This document shows positions 51,117-59,263 of a stretch of DNA of 64,000 nucleotides, one piece after another (the first letter of the stretch is position 1; each line of letters begins with the position of its first letter). The stretch is from the NCBI GenBank assembly GCA_018266295.1, contig JAFEAQ010000006.1:1-64000 (forward strand). The letters run 5' to 3'. Below the pieces are notes generated by a model. That model saw only the letters and a program-made list of their open reading frames with translations, was not told the origin of the DNA and did no database searches. The translations under genes were made by a program, and so were the position numbers. The DNA is from Bdellovibrionales bacterium (GTDB lineage: Bacteria > Bdellovibrionota > Bdellovibrionia > Bdellovibrionales > Bdellovibrionaceae).

Positions 51117-51995
51117 TTACTTCTCAACATCGCGCAGATGCGACAGCGGATGATGCTCATCAATGGTGTTGGCCATCGTGCGAGTCGTGACATTGGTATA
51201 GATCTGCGTCGTCTGAATGCTGGCGTGGCCCAATAGCATTTGGATGGAGCGCAAGTCTGCACCGCTCTCAAGCAAGGCCGTCGCGCAGGCGTGGCGGAAT
51301 CTGTGTGGGTTCACGGGTTCTGGAAAGCCCGCCTTGGCCGACCACGAGGCAAGCCATCTCCACACGTCCACGCGCGAAGGTCTGTGACCACGATCATTGA
51401 TCAGAATCGCTGGCGAAGAATCCTTCGTTAGCTGCGGACGGATCTCTTGCAAGTAATGCACTAAATGCTCTGCTAATTTTTCTGTGATCGGAGAAAGACG
51501 CTCTTTATTGCCCTTCCCTAACACTTTGATCCAACGGTCTGTGGGGTTAAAGTCTGTGACGTTCAAACCAATAAGTTCTGTCACGCGCACGCCGAGGCCA
51601 TACAGGAATAACAACGTCATTTGGTTGCGCGCGGTTTTGACCGGGTCACTTGTTTCAGCGGCATCATAGAGCTGCTGGAACTCTTGAGGTGTCAGAACTT
51701 TTGGCAAACCCACTTTGACTTTTGGTGGACGGAGCTCACGAAGTTCCGGGCACTTCATGCCGCGGGATTCGCAGAAACGGAAGTAGGTGCGCAAGCTGCT
51801 GATCACGCGGGCTTGTGAACGAGTCGAGAGTTTATGTTTTTTCATAAACTCATAAAACCCTTGAACATGGGAGTTGGTTTTTTTGAATTCGATAAAGAGT
51901 TCAAGATCTCGGCGATACGCCATGACAGTATTCTGTGAGCGACCGCGGACATTCTGTAGTTCGTCGAAAAATTCTACCCAAAGTTCCAATTCCAT
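51117..51995 (-). CDS. Tyrosine recombinase, XerC/XerD type
   Basis: 292 residues. N-terminal SAM-like core-binding domain (MELELWVEFFDELQNVRGRSQNTVMAYRRDLELF), then the catalytic domain with the tyrosine-recombinase residues: Arg in LFLYGLGVRVTELIGL, Lys in VLGKGNKER, His-x-x-Arg in PHRFRHACATALL, His in LLGHASIQTTQIYTNVT with the nucleophile Tyr in IYTN. Length and order are those of a XerC/D recombinase that resolves chromosome dimers at dif, though a phage-like role is not excluded. A 42-bp palindrome follows the stop. No tRNA or att-like duplication adjoins it. Confidence 0.9.
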   Translation of the reverse strand: MELELWVEFFDELQNVRGRSQNTVMAYRRDLELFIEFKKTNSHVQGFYEFMKKHKLSTRSQARVISSLRTYFRFCESRGMKCPELRELRPPKVKVGLPKVLTPQEFQQLYDAAETSDPVKTARNQMTLLFLYGLGVRVTELIGLNVTDFNPTDRWIKVLGKGNKERLSPITEKLAEHLVHYLQEIRPQLTKDSSPAILINDRGHRPSRVDVWRWLASWSAKAGFPEPVNPHRFRHACATALLESGADLRSIQMLLGHASIQTTQIYTNVTTRTMANTIDEHHPLSHLRDVEK

Positions 51996-52146
51996 TAAAT
52001 CATTACAAGAGATTTTATGTTACAAAGGCAAGTCAGTTTCTGAGAACTTAGGCACTGCGTCTTTGAAGACTTCAACAAATGCTTGATGTTTTCTCTCAGA
52101 ATGACGCTTCTTTGGGCAATTTACGCAGTCTTTACTTTACAAATAA

Positions 52147-52176
52147 TAAAAAAAGGAACCCGAAGGTTCCTTTTTT
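52147..52176 (-). terminator. Bidirectional terminator
   Basis: AAAAAGGAACC and GGTTCCTTTTT arms with a CGAA loop, about 30 bases after the stop of the lipoprotein 52204-52770 and with A/T runs on both sides. Confidence 0.85.
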
Positions 52177-52203
52177 CAAAGAGCGAATTTTTATTTGTGA
52201 ATC

Positions 52204-52770
52204 TTAGAGAGCCGTCATGCCCACAGAGGACCAGCCACCATTGCACTGGAACCAAAGATACACAGTTGTTCCAGTATCACCGACATCGTCACCATTTGTA
52301 TCTTTCAATTTAATATACATAGGAGCTTTGAAAGTTGTTGGACCTGTCAAAGTCACCCACAACGGGCTGATCGATTGAGTTGAGATGTCTGGAGAGATCA
52401 TACCCACTTGCAAACCTTGAATGCTGTAAGAACCGTTGGGAATGCAAGAGTTCGATCCGTTCGCTACGAAAGTTCCGCCTGTTGGCAAACCTTGGTAAGT
52501 ACCTGTCATGCGAGGACTTGCAGAATACACAGTCGCGATGCTGTTTTGATCTGCCACAACCGTAAGACCTTGGATGCTGTAAGAAGCACCGCTCACGTTA
52601 CCAGTAAAGACTGTTGGACCAGCCACAAAACCTGTGCAGTTAGAGCAGCTTTCACTGACACCACTGCCAGCGCCGCCAGAGTTTTCATCACCACCGCCGG
52701 ATTTACCGCAAGCCGTAGTTAACAACATCAAAGAAGCCAGTGCTGCGAATAAAAGTTTTTGTGTTTTCAT
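52204..52770 (-). CDS. Lipoprotein, beta-rich (leader like 52826-53368)
   Basis: 188 residues. Signal peptide MKTQKLLFAALASLMLLTTAC with lipobox TTAC, then a Ser/Gly-rich linker (KSGGGDENSGGAGSG), then a domain with repeated ...SIQGL.V. pairs (GASYSIQGLTVVADQN, GSYSIQGLQVGM), suggesting an internal duplication. Four cysteines in the mature part. The leader and first residues resemble those of the adjacent lipoprotein upstream, while the rest differs. GAGGATGATATG gives the ribosome binding site. First-transcribed of the trio is 53391-54158; this is the last, ending in a terminator. Confidence 0.7.
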   Translation of the reverse strand: MKTQKLLFAALASLMLLTTACGKSGGGDENSGGAGSGVSESCSNCTGFVAGPTVFTGNVSGASYSIQGLTVVADQNSIATVYSASPRMTGTYQGLPTGGTFVANGSNSCIPNGSYSIQGLQVGMISPDISTQSISPLWVTLTGPTTFKAPMYIKLKDTNGDDVGDTGTTVYLWFQCNGGWSSVGMTAL

Positions 52771-52825
52771 ATCATCCTCTTTTCAGAGGCACATCCAGTG
52801 CCTCTTAAGTAAATTTCAATTTCTA

Positions 52826-53368
52826 TTAAAAGTTCATTTCCATCAAAACGGGGCTATAACCGTAAGCGTCCATACACTGAGTCAGATAAAGACGGAATAA
52901 GCCGGTGTTTTGTGGTCTTGCCGGAATCACTTGGATTGTTGCTGGGATAGATCCTTGAGGACCTGTCAACATCACAGAACCGTAAAACATATCTGATTGC
53001 ACATAACCCTGTTGAGTCATTTGGATCGTGAAGGGTCCCGCTAAGTTTGGCTGACCAAGTCTGCAAACATAATTGTTAAAAGTAACGCCACCAGTGATCG
53101 AAGCCATTCCCGCGCCAGTGCTATCGCCTGTCACTTGGAATTGAACTTGTGTTCCAGTCATTGAACTTGCAGTTCCACCGTAAAGAGGAACTTGGCCAGC
53201 GCCGCCAACACAAGGTTGAACTGTGCAACCTGGGTAGATCGGAGCTACAGGAGTGTTGTTGTTGCTTCCGCCGCCGCTCTTCTGACAAGCCGCTGTCATC
53301 AACATAAGAGATGCTAAAGCGGAGAACAGAAGCATTGAGTATTTTTTTGTCGTTGTTTGTGTTTTCAT
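52826..53368 (-). CDS. Lipoprotein, beta-rich (leader like 52204-52770)
   Basis: 180 residues. Signal peptide MKTQTTTKKYSMLLFSALA with lipobox TAAC, then KSGGGSNNN linker. Mature part carries cysteines (GCTVQPCVGGAG, YVCRLGQ, YLTQCMDAYG) and strands with Gly/Thr turns. Leader residues MKTQ...LLFxALASLML.T.AC.KSGGG match the neighbouring lipoprotein, so a shared leader was probably duplicated and the mature parts then diverged. No family recognised. Confidence 0.7.
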   Translation of the reverse strand: MKTQTTTKKYSMLLFSALASLMLMTAACQKSGGGSNNNTPVAPIYPGCTVQPCVGGAGQVPLYGGTASSMTGTQVQFQVTGDSTGAGMASITGGVTFNNYVCRLGQPNLAGPFTIQMTQQGYVQSDMFYGSVMLTGPQGSIPATIQVIPARPQNTGLFRLYLTQCMDAYGYSPVLMEMNF

Positions 53369-53390
53369 ATTCGCCTCTTAAAATCCTTAA

Positions 53391-54158
53391 TTATTGATTA
53401 AATGCTTTCGATTTTGATAATCCAGTAAATGTGCCCAATCTGCGGTAGCTATTTGATGGGTAAACATTTGATTTATCCATCACCGTTTGCGAGCGGCAGT
53501 TGTACGGGCCGTCGTAAATGAACCAGCAGTATCTTTCAGTTCCTTGCGGAGCCATTGTCTTAGTAAAGTTCTTAAACCAGAGTGAACCAGACACGTAGGC
53601 AGAACCTTGAGCATCACCTTGGTTCACAACATTATCGATAACCAAAACAACCGCACCGTAAGCATCTTGAAAGTAGCCAGAGAACTTCGTGCTATTCGCA
53701 AACCAGTAGTTATACTCCGCATGGAAAAGACCTACGTCTCTATTCGTACCCATCGATGGGAAGGATTCGTTTTTACCCGTCCCGGCTACGAAGTAACCTT
53801 CATAGTGTTGGCCGGCATCATCGTAAGCCAATTTCACTTGGCCACCGAATTTGCCATTACCGACGTCGATCAAGTTCACATTCAATTTAACGTTTGTAGG
53901 ATTGTTCAATGGGTGAGTTCCTACATACGTATTAAAGATCTCTAAAGAATCCGGAGTGAAGGCTACTGTATTACCGTAAGCCCAGCTATCACCTGCGGAA
54001 CCCGCACCTTGTCCCGGAGGAGCATTGGTAGGGAACGTTGGATTCACAACACCAGGAGTAACGATTGTGTTGCCATCAGATGCCTTCATTTCTTTCGCAC
54101 AGCCAACTCCAAGGAGTGCCAGTGTCGCCAGAACTAAGATAAGCTTCGAGTTTTTCAT
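53391..54158 (-). CDS. Lipoprotein, larger member of the trio
   Basis: 255 residues. Signal peptide MKNSKLILVLATLALLGVGC with lipobox GVGC. The mature part is polar and beta-rich, with aromatic-Gly stretches (SWAYGNTVAFTPDSLEIF, GQVKLAYDDAGQHYEGYFVAG, AEYNYWFANSTKFSGYFQDAYGAVVLVID) and two late cysteines (RYCWFIYDGPYNCRS). First gene of the run 54158 to 52204, with a possible sigma-54 promoter upstream. No family recognised. Confidence 0.65.
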   Translation of the reverse strand: MKNSKLILVLATLALLGVGCAKEMKASDGNTIVTPGVVNPTFPTNAPPGQGAGSAGDSWAYGNTVAFTPDSLEIFNTYVGTHPLNNPTNVKLNVNLIDVGNGKFGGQVKLAYDDAGQHYEGYFVAGTGKNESFPSMGTNRDVGLFHAEYNYWFANSTKFSGYFQDAYGAVVLVIDNVVNQGDAQGSAYVSGSLWFKNFTKTMAPQGTERYCWFIYDGPYNCRSQTVMDKSNVYPSNSYRRLGTFTGLSKSKAFNQ

Positions 54159-54563
54159 AATCGCCTCTGTGTTAATGGGTCCCCAACCACTGGGAACCTC
54201 TTACACAAGGTCTTTGCGAGCGCCGTGCCGACCGGGACACCCGCCGTGCCAACTTGTAAGTCCTTAAAATTTCAGAGCTATTGAAGGGTCTGATCACATT
54301 GAGACAAAGGCCCTGAGAACGCACCTGGGCGCATGAAACCCTTTTACGTCACCAGGGAGTCAAAAAATCAGACAGTTTTCGTGGAGCATCTCAGAATGAG
54401 ACGAGGCTTTTCCGGGCGACGAGCCGGATTGGGAACTCTCAATGTGGGCCAACTTGAAATGGTTTAGAAACACCATCTCGTTACTTTTTTCAACAATATC
54501 TCTACAGTTCTCAAAGGTAGAAACCGAAGAGTAATTCATATTATCAAATCAAGGAGAAACAAA
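54159..54563. other. 405-base intergenic region with a possible sigma-54 promoter
   Basis: Between the lipoprotein trio (leftward) and a small ORF (rightward). It holds the GG-N10-GC element at 54215-54231 and, about 21 bases upstream of that, a second GGCACGG. TCAGAATGAGAC at about 54392 echoes TCACATTGAGAC at about 54295. Nothing else stands out. Confidence 0.4.
54215..54231 (-). promoter_or_regulatory. Possible sigma-54 (-24/-12) promoter for the lipoprotein trio
   Basis: On the minus strand CGGCACGGCGCTCGCA has GG and GC separated by ten bases and fits TGGCACG-N4-TTGCA except at two positions. A start about twelve bases downstream would give a leader of about 45 bases to the ATG at 54158, which has GAGGCG as ribosome binding site. 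Confidence 0.4.
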
Positions 54564-54641
54564 ATGCAAAGCAAAGCTCTCAATATGATCGTTTTCGGTG
54601 CCGTTGCTCTATTTGCTGCTCGTGTTTTTTTAAATTTCTAG
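54564..54641 (+). CDS. 25-residue membrane peptide
   Basis: ATG with AAGGAGAAAC just upstream encodes MQSKALNMIVFGAVALFAAR and then VFLNF. A single hydrophobic helix with a basic start and an ideal ribosome binding site suggest real translation. Its stop overlaps the 3' end of the convergent SpoIID gene by four bases. Too short for any confident function. Confidence 0.45.
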   Translation: MQSKALNMIVFGAVALFAARVFLNF

Positions 54642-55723
54642 TTGTTTTCCGAAATAATTTTTAAACTCGCCAAAGGATAATAGTGCTTTAAAATCCTTTG
54701 GTAGGTGTACTTCTTAAGACCCAGCGCTCGACTTCCCCATTGGCACATTCCAACACCGTGCCCGAAGCCTTTCCCCACAAATTCGACATCATCTCCTTGA
54801 TCCCGCATTTCAAAATTTGTACTTCTGAGATTCATGAAACCAAGAATCTGGCGAAAACTATTGCTACGAATATCGCCGAGGAAATCCTTCACGAGATTCG
54901 CAAATTTCTCCTTTGGCAAACGATAGCGCCACTGAGCCATCGGGTTGAGCGGACAGCCTTCATCCACGGCCACTCCCGCATCATTGTCCTTTTCCTGCGC
55001 CCACACAGAGCCTGCCGATACCGTCTTACCGCCACAGTCCGAATGATAGAAGGCCTTCAGTACGCGCGGGCCTTTCACGAGGAAAACCCCTTCGGTCTGT
55101 CTCACCGCTTCGCGGGCTTTTTCAAGTAACGCCATATTTTCGTGACGGCTGATTTTCTTATAGACCTGATCTAGCACCGAAGACTCCACATGAAACGGAC
55201 GATTCTTACGATCTCGCAAGATCGCTTCAGTGTAGGAGCGAATCGCCACCGCTTGGGCCTTCAGAGTTTCCATCGGCCAGGTCAGCGGCATTTCACTCGC
55301 GAGCACCGAGAACACATACTCTTCCATCGGCACGACGCCGATGACGTCGATCTGCCCGTCAGTACTTTCTTGAAGAACGATTTTATTCGGCAGCTCCGTG
55401 GCGTCTTGACGGAGGTTTTCACCTTGAACCATCAAAGCCTCTTCAGCGCTCATCACGTCTTGCGAACTTGCAGGACCGCCTTCAGCGATTTGCCAATAGC
55501 TTTTGCCAGAGATTGAAACACGGGCGATTTGCAATTGCTTGGTTTGCGGGATAGCGACTTTATTAAATTTAGCAGTGTGACCGATCAGGCGCAGATTCAG
55601 GCCTGAGAGAGAAACGCGGGAGATGCCGGTTTTAATTCTTACACGGACGGACTCTGGCTGCGCCCATGTCGAGGGCGCAAAGCCAAAAGCAATAACCAGC
55701 AGAAAGCACGCAATCCCTTGCAT
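54638..55723 (-). CDS. SpoIID/LytB-domain peptidoglycan enzyme
   Basis: 361 residues with signal peptide (MQGIACFLLVIAFGFAPSTWA). It has the SpoIID domain: catalytic-region VLASEMPLTWPMETLKAQAVAIRSY (the conserved Glu in SEMP), LKAFYHSDCGGKTVSAGSVW, and the end KGFGHGVGMCQWGSRALG. SpoIID in spore formers is a lytic transglycosylase for denuded glycan strands; in non-spore-formers LytB-like proteins remodel septal or prey-wall peptidoglycan. No sporulation genes are nearby. Prey-wall processing would fit the organism but is inference. Confidence 0.9.
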   Translation of the reverse strand: MQGIACFLLVIAFGFAPSTWAQPESVRVRIKTGISRVSLSGLNLRLIGHTAKFNKVAIPQTKQLQIARVSISGKSYWQIAEGGPASSQDVMSAEEALMVQGENLRQDATELPNKIVLQESTDGQIDVIGVVPMEEYVFSVLASEMPLTWPMETLKAQAVAIRSYTEAILRDRKNRPFHVESSVLDQVYKKISRHENMALLEKAREAVRQTEGVFLVKGPRVLKAFYHSDCGGKTVSAGSVWAQEKDNDAGVAVDEGCPLNPMAQWRYRLPKEKFANLVKDFLGDIRSNSFRQILGFMNLRSTNFEMRDQGDDVEFVGKGFGHGVGMCQWGSRALGLKKYTYQRILKHYYPLASLKIISENN

Positions 55724-55797
55724 TAGTTAAACTCCACCATGAGTTTCGTCTAGGTCAGACGCTAATATTAAAGTACGGGTTGCGTGTCTTTTCTAGT

Positions 55798-56550
55798 CTA
55801 GTTCTTCATTTCGCCGAGCTTCATCAGCGGCTTCACAATTTCCATTGGTAACGGGAAAACGATTGTATTCGATTTGTCACCCGCAATCTCAGTCAGAGTC
55901 TGTAGATATGCGAGCTGAATCGCCGAAGGTGAGCTCTGCATTAAGTTTGACGCATCAGCAAGCTTTTGCGCACGCTGCAACTCCCCTTCCGCTGCAATGA
56001 CCTTCGCGCGACGTTCACGCTCAGACTCCGCCTCACGCGCCATGGCTCTTTGCATCTCTTTTGGCAGGTCAATCTGTTTCACTTCAACCATCACAACCTT
56101 GATCCCCCAAGCTTCGGTGTGCTTATCCAAAATTCCTTGCAGAGTTTGGTTCACTTGATCCCGATGCGCGAGGATTTCATCCAAGTGATACTGACCGACC
56201 ACCGATCGGAGTGTCGTTTGTGCCAGCTGGCCGGTGGCGAAGTAATAGTCTTCAACTTTTGTGATCGCGTCTTCTGGGCTTACAACTTTGAAGTACACAA
56301 CCGCATTGACCTGCATCGAAACGTTGTCTTTCGTGATGATGTCCTGAGGCTTCACATCCATCGTGACTGTACGAGTATCCACTTTCAGAATACGTTCAAC
56401 TCCCGGGATCAGAATGATCAAACCAGGGCCGCGCACGCCGACGGAGCGACCGAAGCGCAAGATTACGCCACGTTCCCATTCCGGCAGGATTTTGATGGTG
56501 GCAGTAAGAAGCACAATCGCAACCACTAATATAAAAATTAAAAACTCCAC
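55798..56550 (-). CDS. SPFH/band 7 slipin
   Basis: 250 residues: an N-terminal membrane anchor ([21 protein letters not shown]), then the SPFH domain ([33 protein letters not shown], the stomatin/slipin signature) and the coiled part with [40 protein letters not shown]. Slipins form rings in membrane microdomains and are cut by the NfeD protease, whose gene is directly upstream (three bases). The operon runs 58346 to 55798. Confidence 0.93.
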   Translation of the reverse strand: MEFLIFILVVAIVLLTATIKILPEWERGVILRFGRSVGVRGPGLIILIPGVERILKVDTRTVTMDVKPQDIITKDNVSMQVNAVVYFKVVSPEDAITKVEDYYFATGQLAQTTLRSVVGQYHLDEILAHRDQVNQTLQGILDKHTEAWGIKVVMVEVKQIDLPKEMQRAMAREAESERERRAKVIAAEGELQRAQKLADASNLMQSSPSAIQLAYLQTLTEIAGDKSNTIVFPLPMEIVKPLMKLGEMKN

Positions 56551-56553
56551 GGC

Positions 56554-57849
56554 TTACTCCTTCTTTCTGATGTGAAGCGTGAGGCCTTCTCGGCTCAGCA
56601 CTTCGACTTGATCAGTGAGTTGAATCTCCTGATCGCTGCTGAATCTCCAGACTTCTCCGAGGATTTCCACTTGGCCTTTCAGACCACCGGATTCCACAGA
56701 GACGACTTTGACTGTTTTTGTTTTTAAATCATGATCCGTATCTTTACGGCGACGGCGCACGGTTCGAAGCGCCAACCCACCAAGGCCCAAGAGGACGGCC
56801 GCAACCACCAGGGTCACGCCACCAATCAGAGTCCACGGGAGTGAATAACCCGTGATATCTCTGTCAAACAGAAGCACACTGCCAACGACAAAAGAGATCA
56901 CTCCGCCCACTCCTAGGATTCCAAAGCTCGCGATAAAGAGCTCTGCCACCAAGAAGCCGATGCCTAGGAGAATCAGCGCAAGGCCGCCCCAGAAGACCTC
57001 GAGCTTATGAAAAGAAATCAGCGAGAGGATCAAGCCAATGCCGCCAATCACACCCGGCGCGACCAGTCCCGGATGAGTGATCTCTGCATACAGAAGCGCG
57101 ATGCTCCCCATGAAAAGCAAATAAGCGATTTCAGGGTCCGCGGTGAAATTTAAAATTTGGTAACGAAGATCCGGTGCGAACTCGATGACGGTGCCGACTT
57201 CAACGGCGCTTTCCTTCTTTTCACCGAGGATGGTTTTATAACCTTGCGCCGCCTGCAGGAATTCCTGCTCGTTGTTTGCGATGAAATCAAGAGCTTTCAA
57301 CTTCTTTGCTTCTTCCGCGCTGACAGCTTTGGCTTCAGTTACGATCTCTTGAGCAAACTTCAAATTGCGGCCGCGAAGTGTGACAATCCCTTCAAGCCAG
57401 CTGACAGTGTCATTCACCATCTTATTGCGGAGGTCTTTCGGCATCTCGCCGCCGTTCCCGAGGATCGGTGTTGCGGCTCCCACATTCGTGGCTGTGAGCC
57501 CGCCATTCACATGGCAAGCCATCAGGATAATTGCACCAGCACTGCCTGCATGACCGCCTGAGGGCGAAATAAGGCAAAGATACGGAACCGCTGAGGCCAG
57601 AATTCTTTCAACGATGAGGCGCGTGCTTTGCAGACTCCCGCCCGGCGTGTTCATACGAACAAGGATCGAACCACATTTCTTTTCAGCGGCGAAATTTTCA
57701 GCCCGAGTGAGATAATCGAGTGTTGCTGCCCCAATGGCTTCACGGATTGTGACGCCCACTGTGCACGCGGCACTTTCCTCGGCCTTCACACTGTGAGCAG
57801 CGCTCATCACCCCCATCAGGACTGCGAAGCAGACCCCGAAGAGTTTCAT
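56554..57849 (-). CDS. NfeD-type membrane serine protease (ClpP class)
   Basis: 431 residues from the ATG at 57849, which overlaps the previous gene's stop in an ATGA. Signal peptide (MKLFGVCFAVLMGVMSAAHSVKA), a ClpP-like protease domain with the Ser in GHAGSAGAIILMA and the partner Lys in LRNKMVNDTVSWL, followed by four membrane helices (about 230-340) and the C-terminal NfeD OB-fold (LKGQVEILGEVWRFSSDQEIQLTDQVEVL). Full-length NfeD1a type. It cleaves the C terminus of its slipin partner encoded next. Confidence 0.92.
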   Translation of the reverse strand: MKLFGVCFAVLMGVMSAAHSVKAEESAACTVGVTIREAIGAATLDYLTRAENFAAEKKCGSILVRMNTPGGSLQSTRLIVERILASAVPYLCLISPSGGHAGSAGAIILMACHVNGGLTATNVGAATPILGNGGEMPKDLRNKMVNDTVSWLEGIVTLRGRNLKFAQEIVTEAKAVSAEEAKKLKALDFIANNEQEFLQAAQGYKTILGEKKESAVEVGTVIEFAPDLRYQILNFTADPEIAYLLFMGSIALLYAEITHPGLVAPGVIGGIGLILSLISFHKLEVFWGGLALILLGIGFLVAELFIASFGILGVGGVISFVVGSVLLFDRDITGYSLPWTLIGGVTLVVAAVLLGLGGLALRTVRRRRKDTDHDLKTKTVKVVSVESGGLKGQVEILGEVWRFSSDQEIQLTDQVEVLSREGLTLHIRKKE

Positions 57850-58346
57850 ACGACACCAATTTCCTTCATGACTTTTTGCAGATCCGCCCACACGAGTTTT
57901 TTCGCATTGGCATTTTGAAGCAAGTAAGACGGACCGTAAGTTTCTAAGAACTTCACGGTGCCCATGTTTTGCATTCCGGGCTTGACCGGTTTTGATGAGA
58001 AGACCACCACAAAAGGAGTCGTCACTTTGGCTGTGTACTTTTGCAGAATCTGACTAACGGTTTCCGTCGAGCCCATAAGATCTGCTTCCAAGATCAGATG
58101 TTGACGATTTCCGAGGCGCATCGCCTGGATCATCTTATCGAGAAGCTCTGAGGTTTCAGACGCAAAAACGCTTTGATCGCTGGCTTGTTTGAGGTTCAAG
58201 AAGAGGAGGTCCGCGGTGGTCGTCGGGATCTCGGTTTCGACAGACTCTAGCAGGCTTTGGCGAATACGTGCCGACTGCAGGGTTTTGACCCCGAGCACAT
58301 TTTTCACGTAGGAAAAGTAATTAGTTACACTCTCTTCAGCTGCCAT
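57846..58346 (-). CDS. Conserved protein at the head of the nfeD-slipin operon
   Basis: 166 residues from the ATG at 58346; a TTG ten codons earlier is possible. Mixed alpha/beta with TTTADLLFLNLKQASDQSVFASETSELLDKMIQAMR and PFVVVFSSKPVKPGMQNMGTVKFLETYGPSYLLQ. The phrase MxTVKFLETYGPSYLL recalls uracil-DNA-glycosylase-like or related helical ends only loosely, so I do not name it. The ATGA overlap with nfeD argues that it is functionally tied to the microdomain pair. Confidence 0.6.
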   Translation of the reverse strand: MAAEESVTNYFSYVKNVLGVKTLQSARIRQSLLESVETEIPTTTADLLFLNLKQASDQSVFASETSELLDKMIQAMRLGNRQHLILEADLMGSTETVSQILQKYTAKVTTPFVVVFSSKPVKPGMQNMGTVKFLETYGPSYLLQNANAKKLVWADLQKVMKEIGVV

Positions 58347-58576
58347 GCCGGAGAATTTATTCCTTTCCAGGACCAAAGACTATGAAAACCCAACCTTCGC
58401 GCATTGCGCTATCCCAAGCTTGCGGCCTCAGTTAACCTAAAACTGGACCAAGAGAGTCTCAAGTTAAGACACTGAGGAGCCGATAGGTTTCCTGAGTGGC
58501 AAGTTGATGTGGATGAACAGGATGTTCTGAAGCAGAAACAGATGCCGAAATTCCAATTCTAGCCAGGAGGGCTTTT

Positions 58577-58783
58577 ATGGAAATCTTTCGCTTTAACGTG
58601 ATTCCAGAGCAAGAAATCCAACGCCGTGAGAAGCTGAAGTATGCTCTCAATCACTGCAATGTTTGTCATGGCAAACTCGAGTTCAACTATTTCGATACTT
58701 TAGAAGATGCCAAAGTAGAAGAAGTAGCCCACTGCAAAGACTGCGGCCGCAAAGCCTCGAATCTTCTGCACTCCGTGCACTGA
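58577..58783 (+). CDS. Small zinc-ribbon protein
   Basis: 68 residues, MEIFRFNVIPEQEIQRREKL then CNVC and CKDC pairs 24 residues apart with FNYFDTLEDAKVEEVAHC between, which would bind one zinc. AGGAGGGC precedes the ATG. No membrane segment. It could be a nucleic-acid or protein-binding ribbon. A terminator follows at 58812-58848. Confidence 0.65.
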   Translation: MEIFRFNVIPEQEIQRREKLKYALNHCNVCHGKLEFNYFDTLEDAKVEEVAHCKDCGRKASNLLHSVH

Positions 58784-58811
58784 TCATTTATATAAATTGT
58801 ATTCAGCACTC

Positions 58812-58848
58812 ACCCACATCTCTTCACACGGATGTGGGTTTTGCTTTT
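58812..58848 (+). terminator. Rho-independent terminator after the zinc-ribbon gene
   Basis: ACCCACATC and GATGTGGGT stem with a ten-base loop and TTTGCTTTT. Confidence 0.8.
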
Positions 58849-59199
58849 GGCTCGTGCTAGGTCCTCGGCCGAGAGTACTGGCTCCGCCCTTCTTCCTCCA
58901 TCCATGTGAATCGAGGACCTATCCTCGAGCTCCAGTAAAGTCCGGCCATCCGGGCCGGCCTTCCGGCATTTAGTACAAGTTTTCTTTCAAAGCCCCAATA
59001 AGAATCAAAGTACGACACTTCGGCAGATGAAGAGACTTATCTCATCCCTCTCCTAAAATATTTAAACCCGTCCCCTTATGCTTAGCCTGGCCGACCACGA
59101 TGGTCGGACAGCCCCGTTCTCATGGATGGATGGCCGACGTTTAATCCTCGACTGGGCGTGTACGCTAAGTCTTAGCGTGTGAGAACGGAAACAATCTCC
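58849..59199. other. Non-coding region rich in nested and interleaved inverted repeats
   Basis: About 350 bases without a protein-like ORF. Perfect pairs: TAGGTCCTCG (58858-58867) with CGAGGACCTA (58912-58921); interleaved TACTGG (58876-58881) with CCAGTA (58932-58937); TCCATCCATG (58897-58906) with CATGGATGGA (59121-59130); CCGACCAcgaTGGTCGG (59091-59107); CCGTTCTCA (59114-59122) with TGAGAACGG (59180-59188); ACGCTAAG-T-CTTAGCGT (59162-59178). The interleaving would make a pseudoknot in RNA. It does not match rnpB, tmRNA, 6S or SRP motifs that I know. Confidence 0.6.
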
Positions 59200-59241
59200 C
59201 CTCTGAATATGGTCAACCTATAGGTTCACTATAATCAGAGG
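59200..59241. repeat. 42-bp palindromic (REP-like) repeat, copy 2
   Basis: Near-perfect palindrome: CCTCTGA and TCAGAGG ends, centre AACCTATAGGTT, with mismatches at a few positions in between. It ends 22 bases before the stop of the RAYT-like gene, on its 3' side, as REPs beside their transposase do. Copy 1 is at 51067-51108. Confidence 0.9.
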
Positions 59242-59263
59242 AAGAAGGTTGGCTGGTAGTAAG

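Noticed and set aside
51117-51995. Integron or prophage integrase
   Set aside because: No attachment-site duplication, gene cassettes or phage genes next to it; chromosomal Xer type is simpler.
58858-59199. rnpB, tmRNA, 6S or SRP RNA
   Set aside because: Characteristic motifs (for example GAGGAAAGTC of rnpB, SRP GGAAGGAAG loop) are not found.
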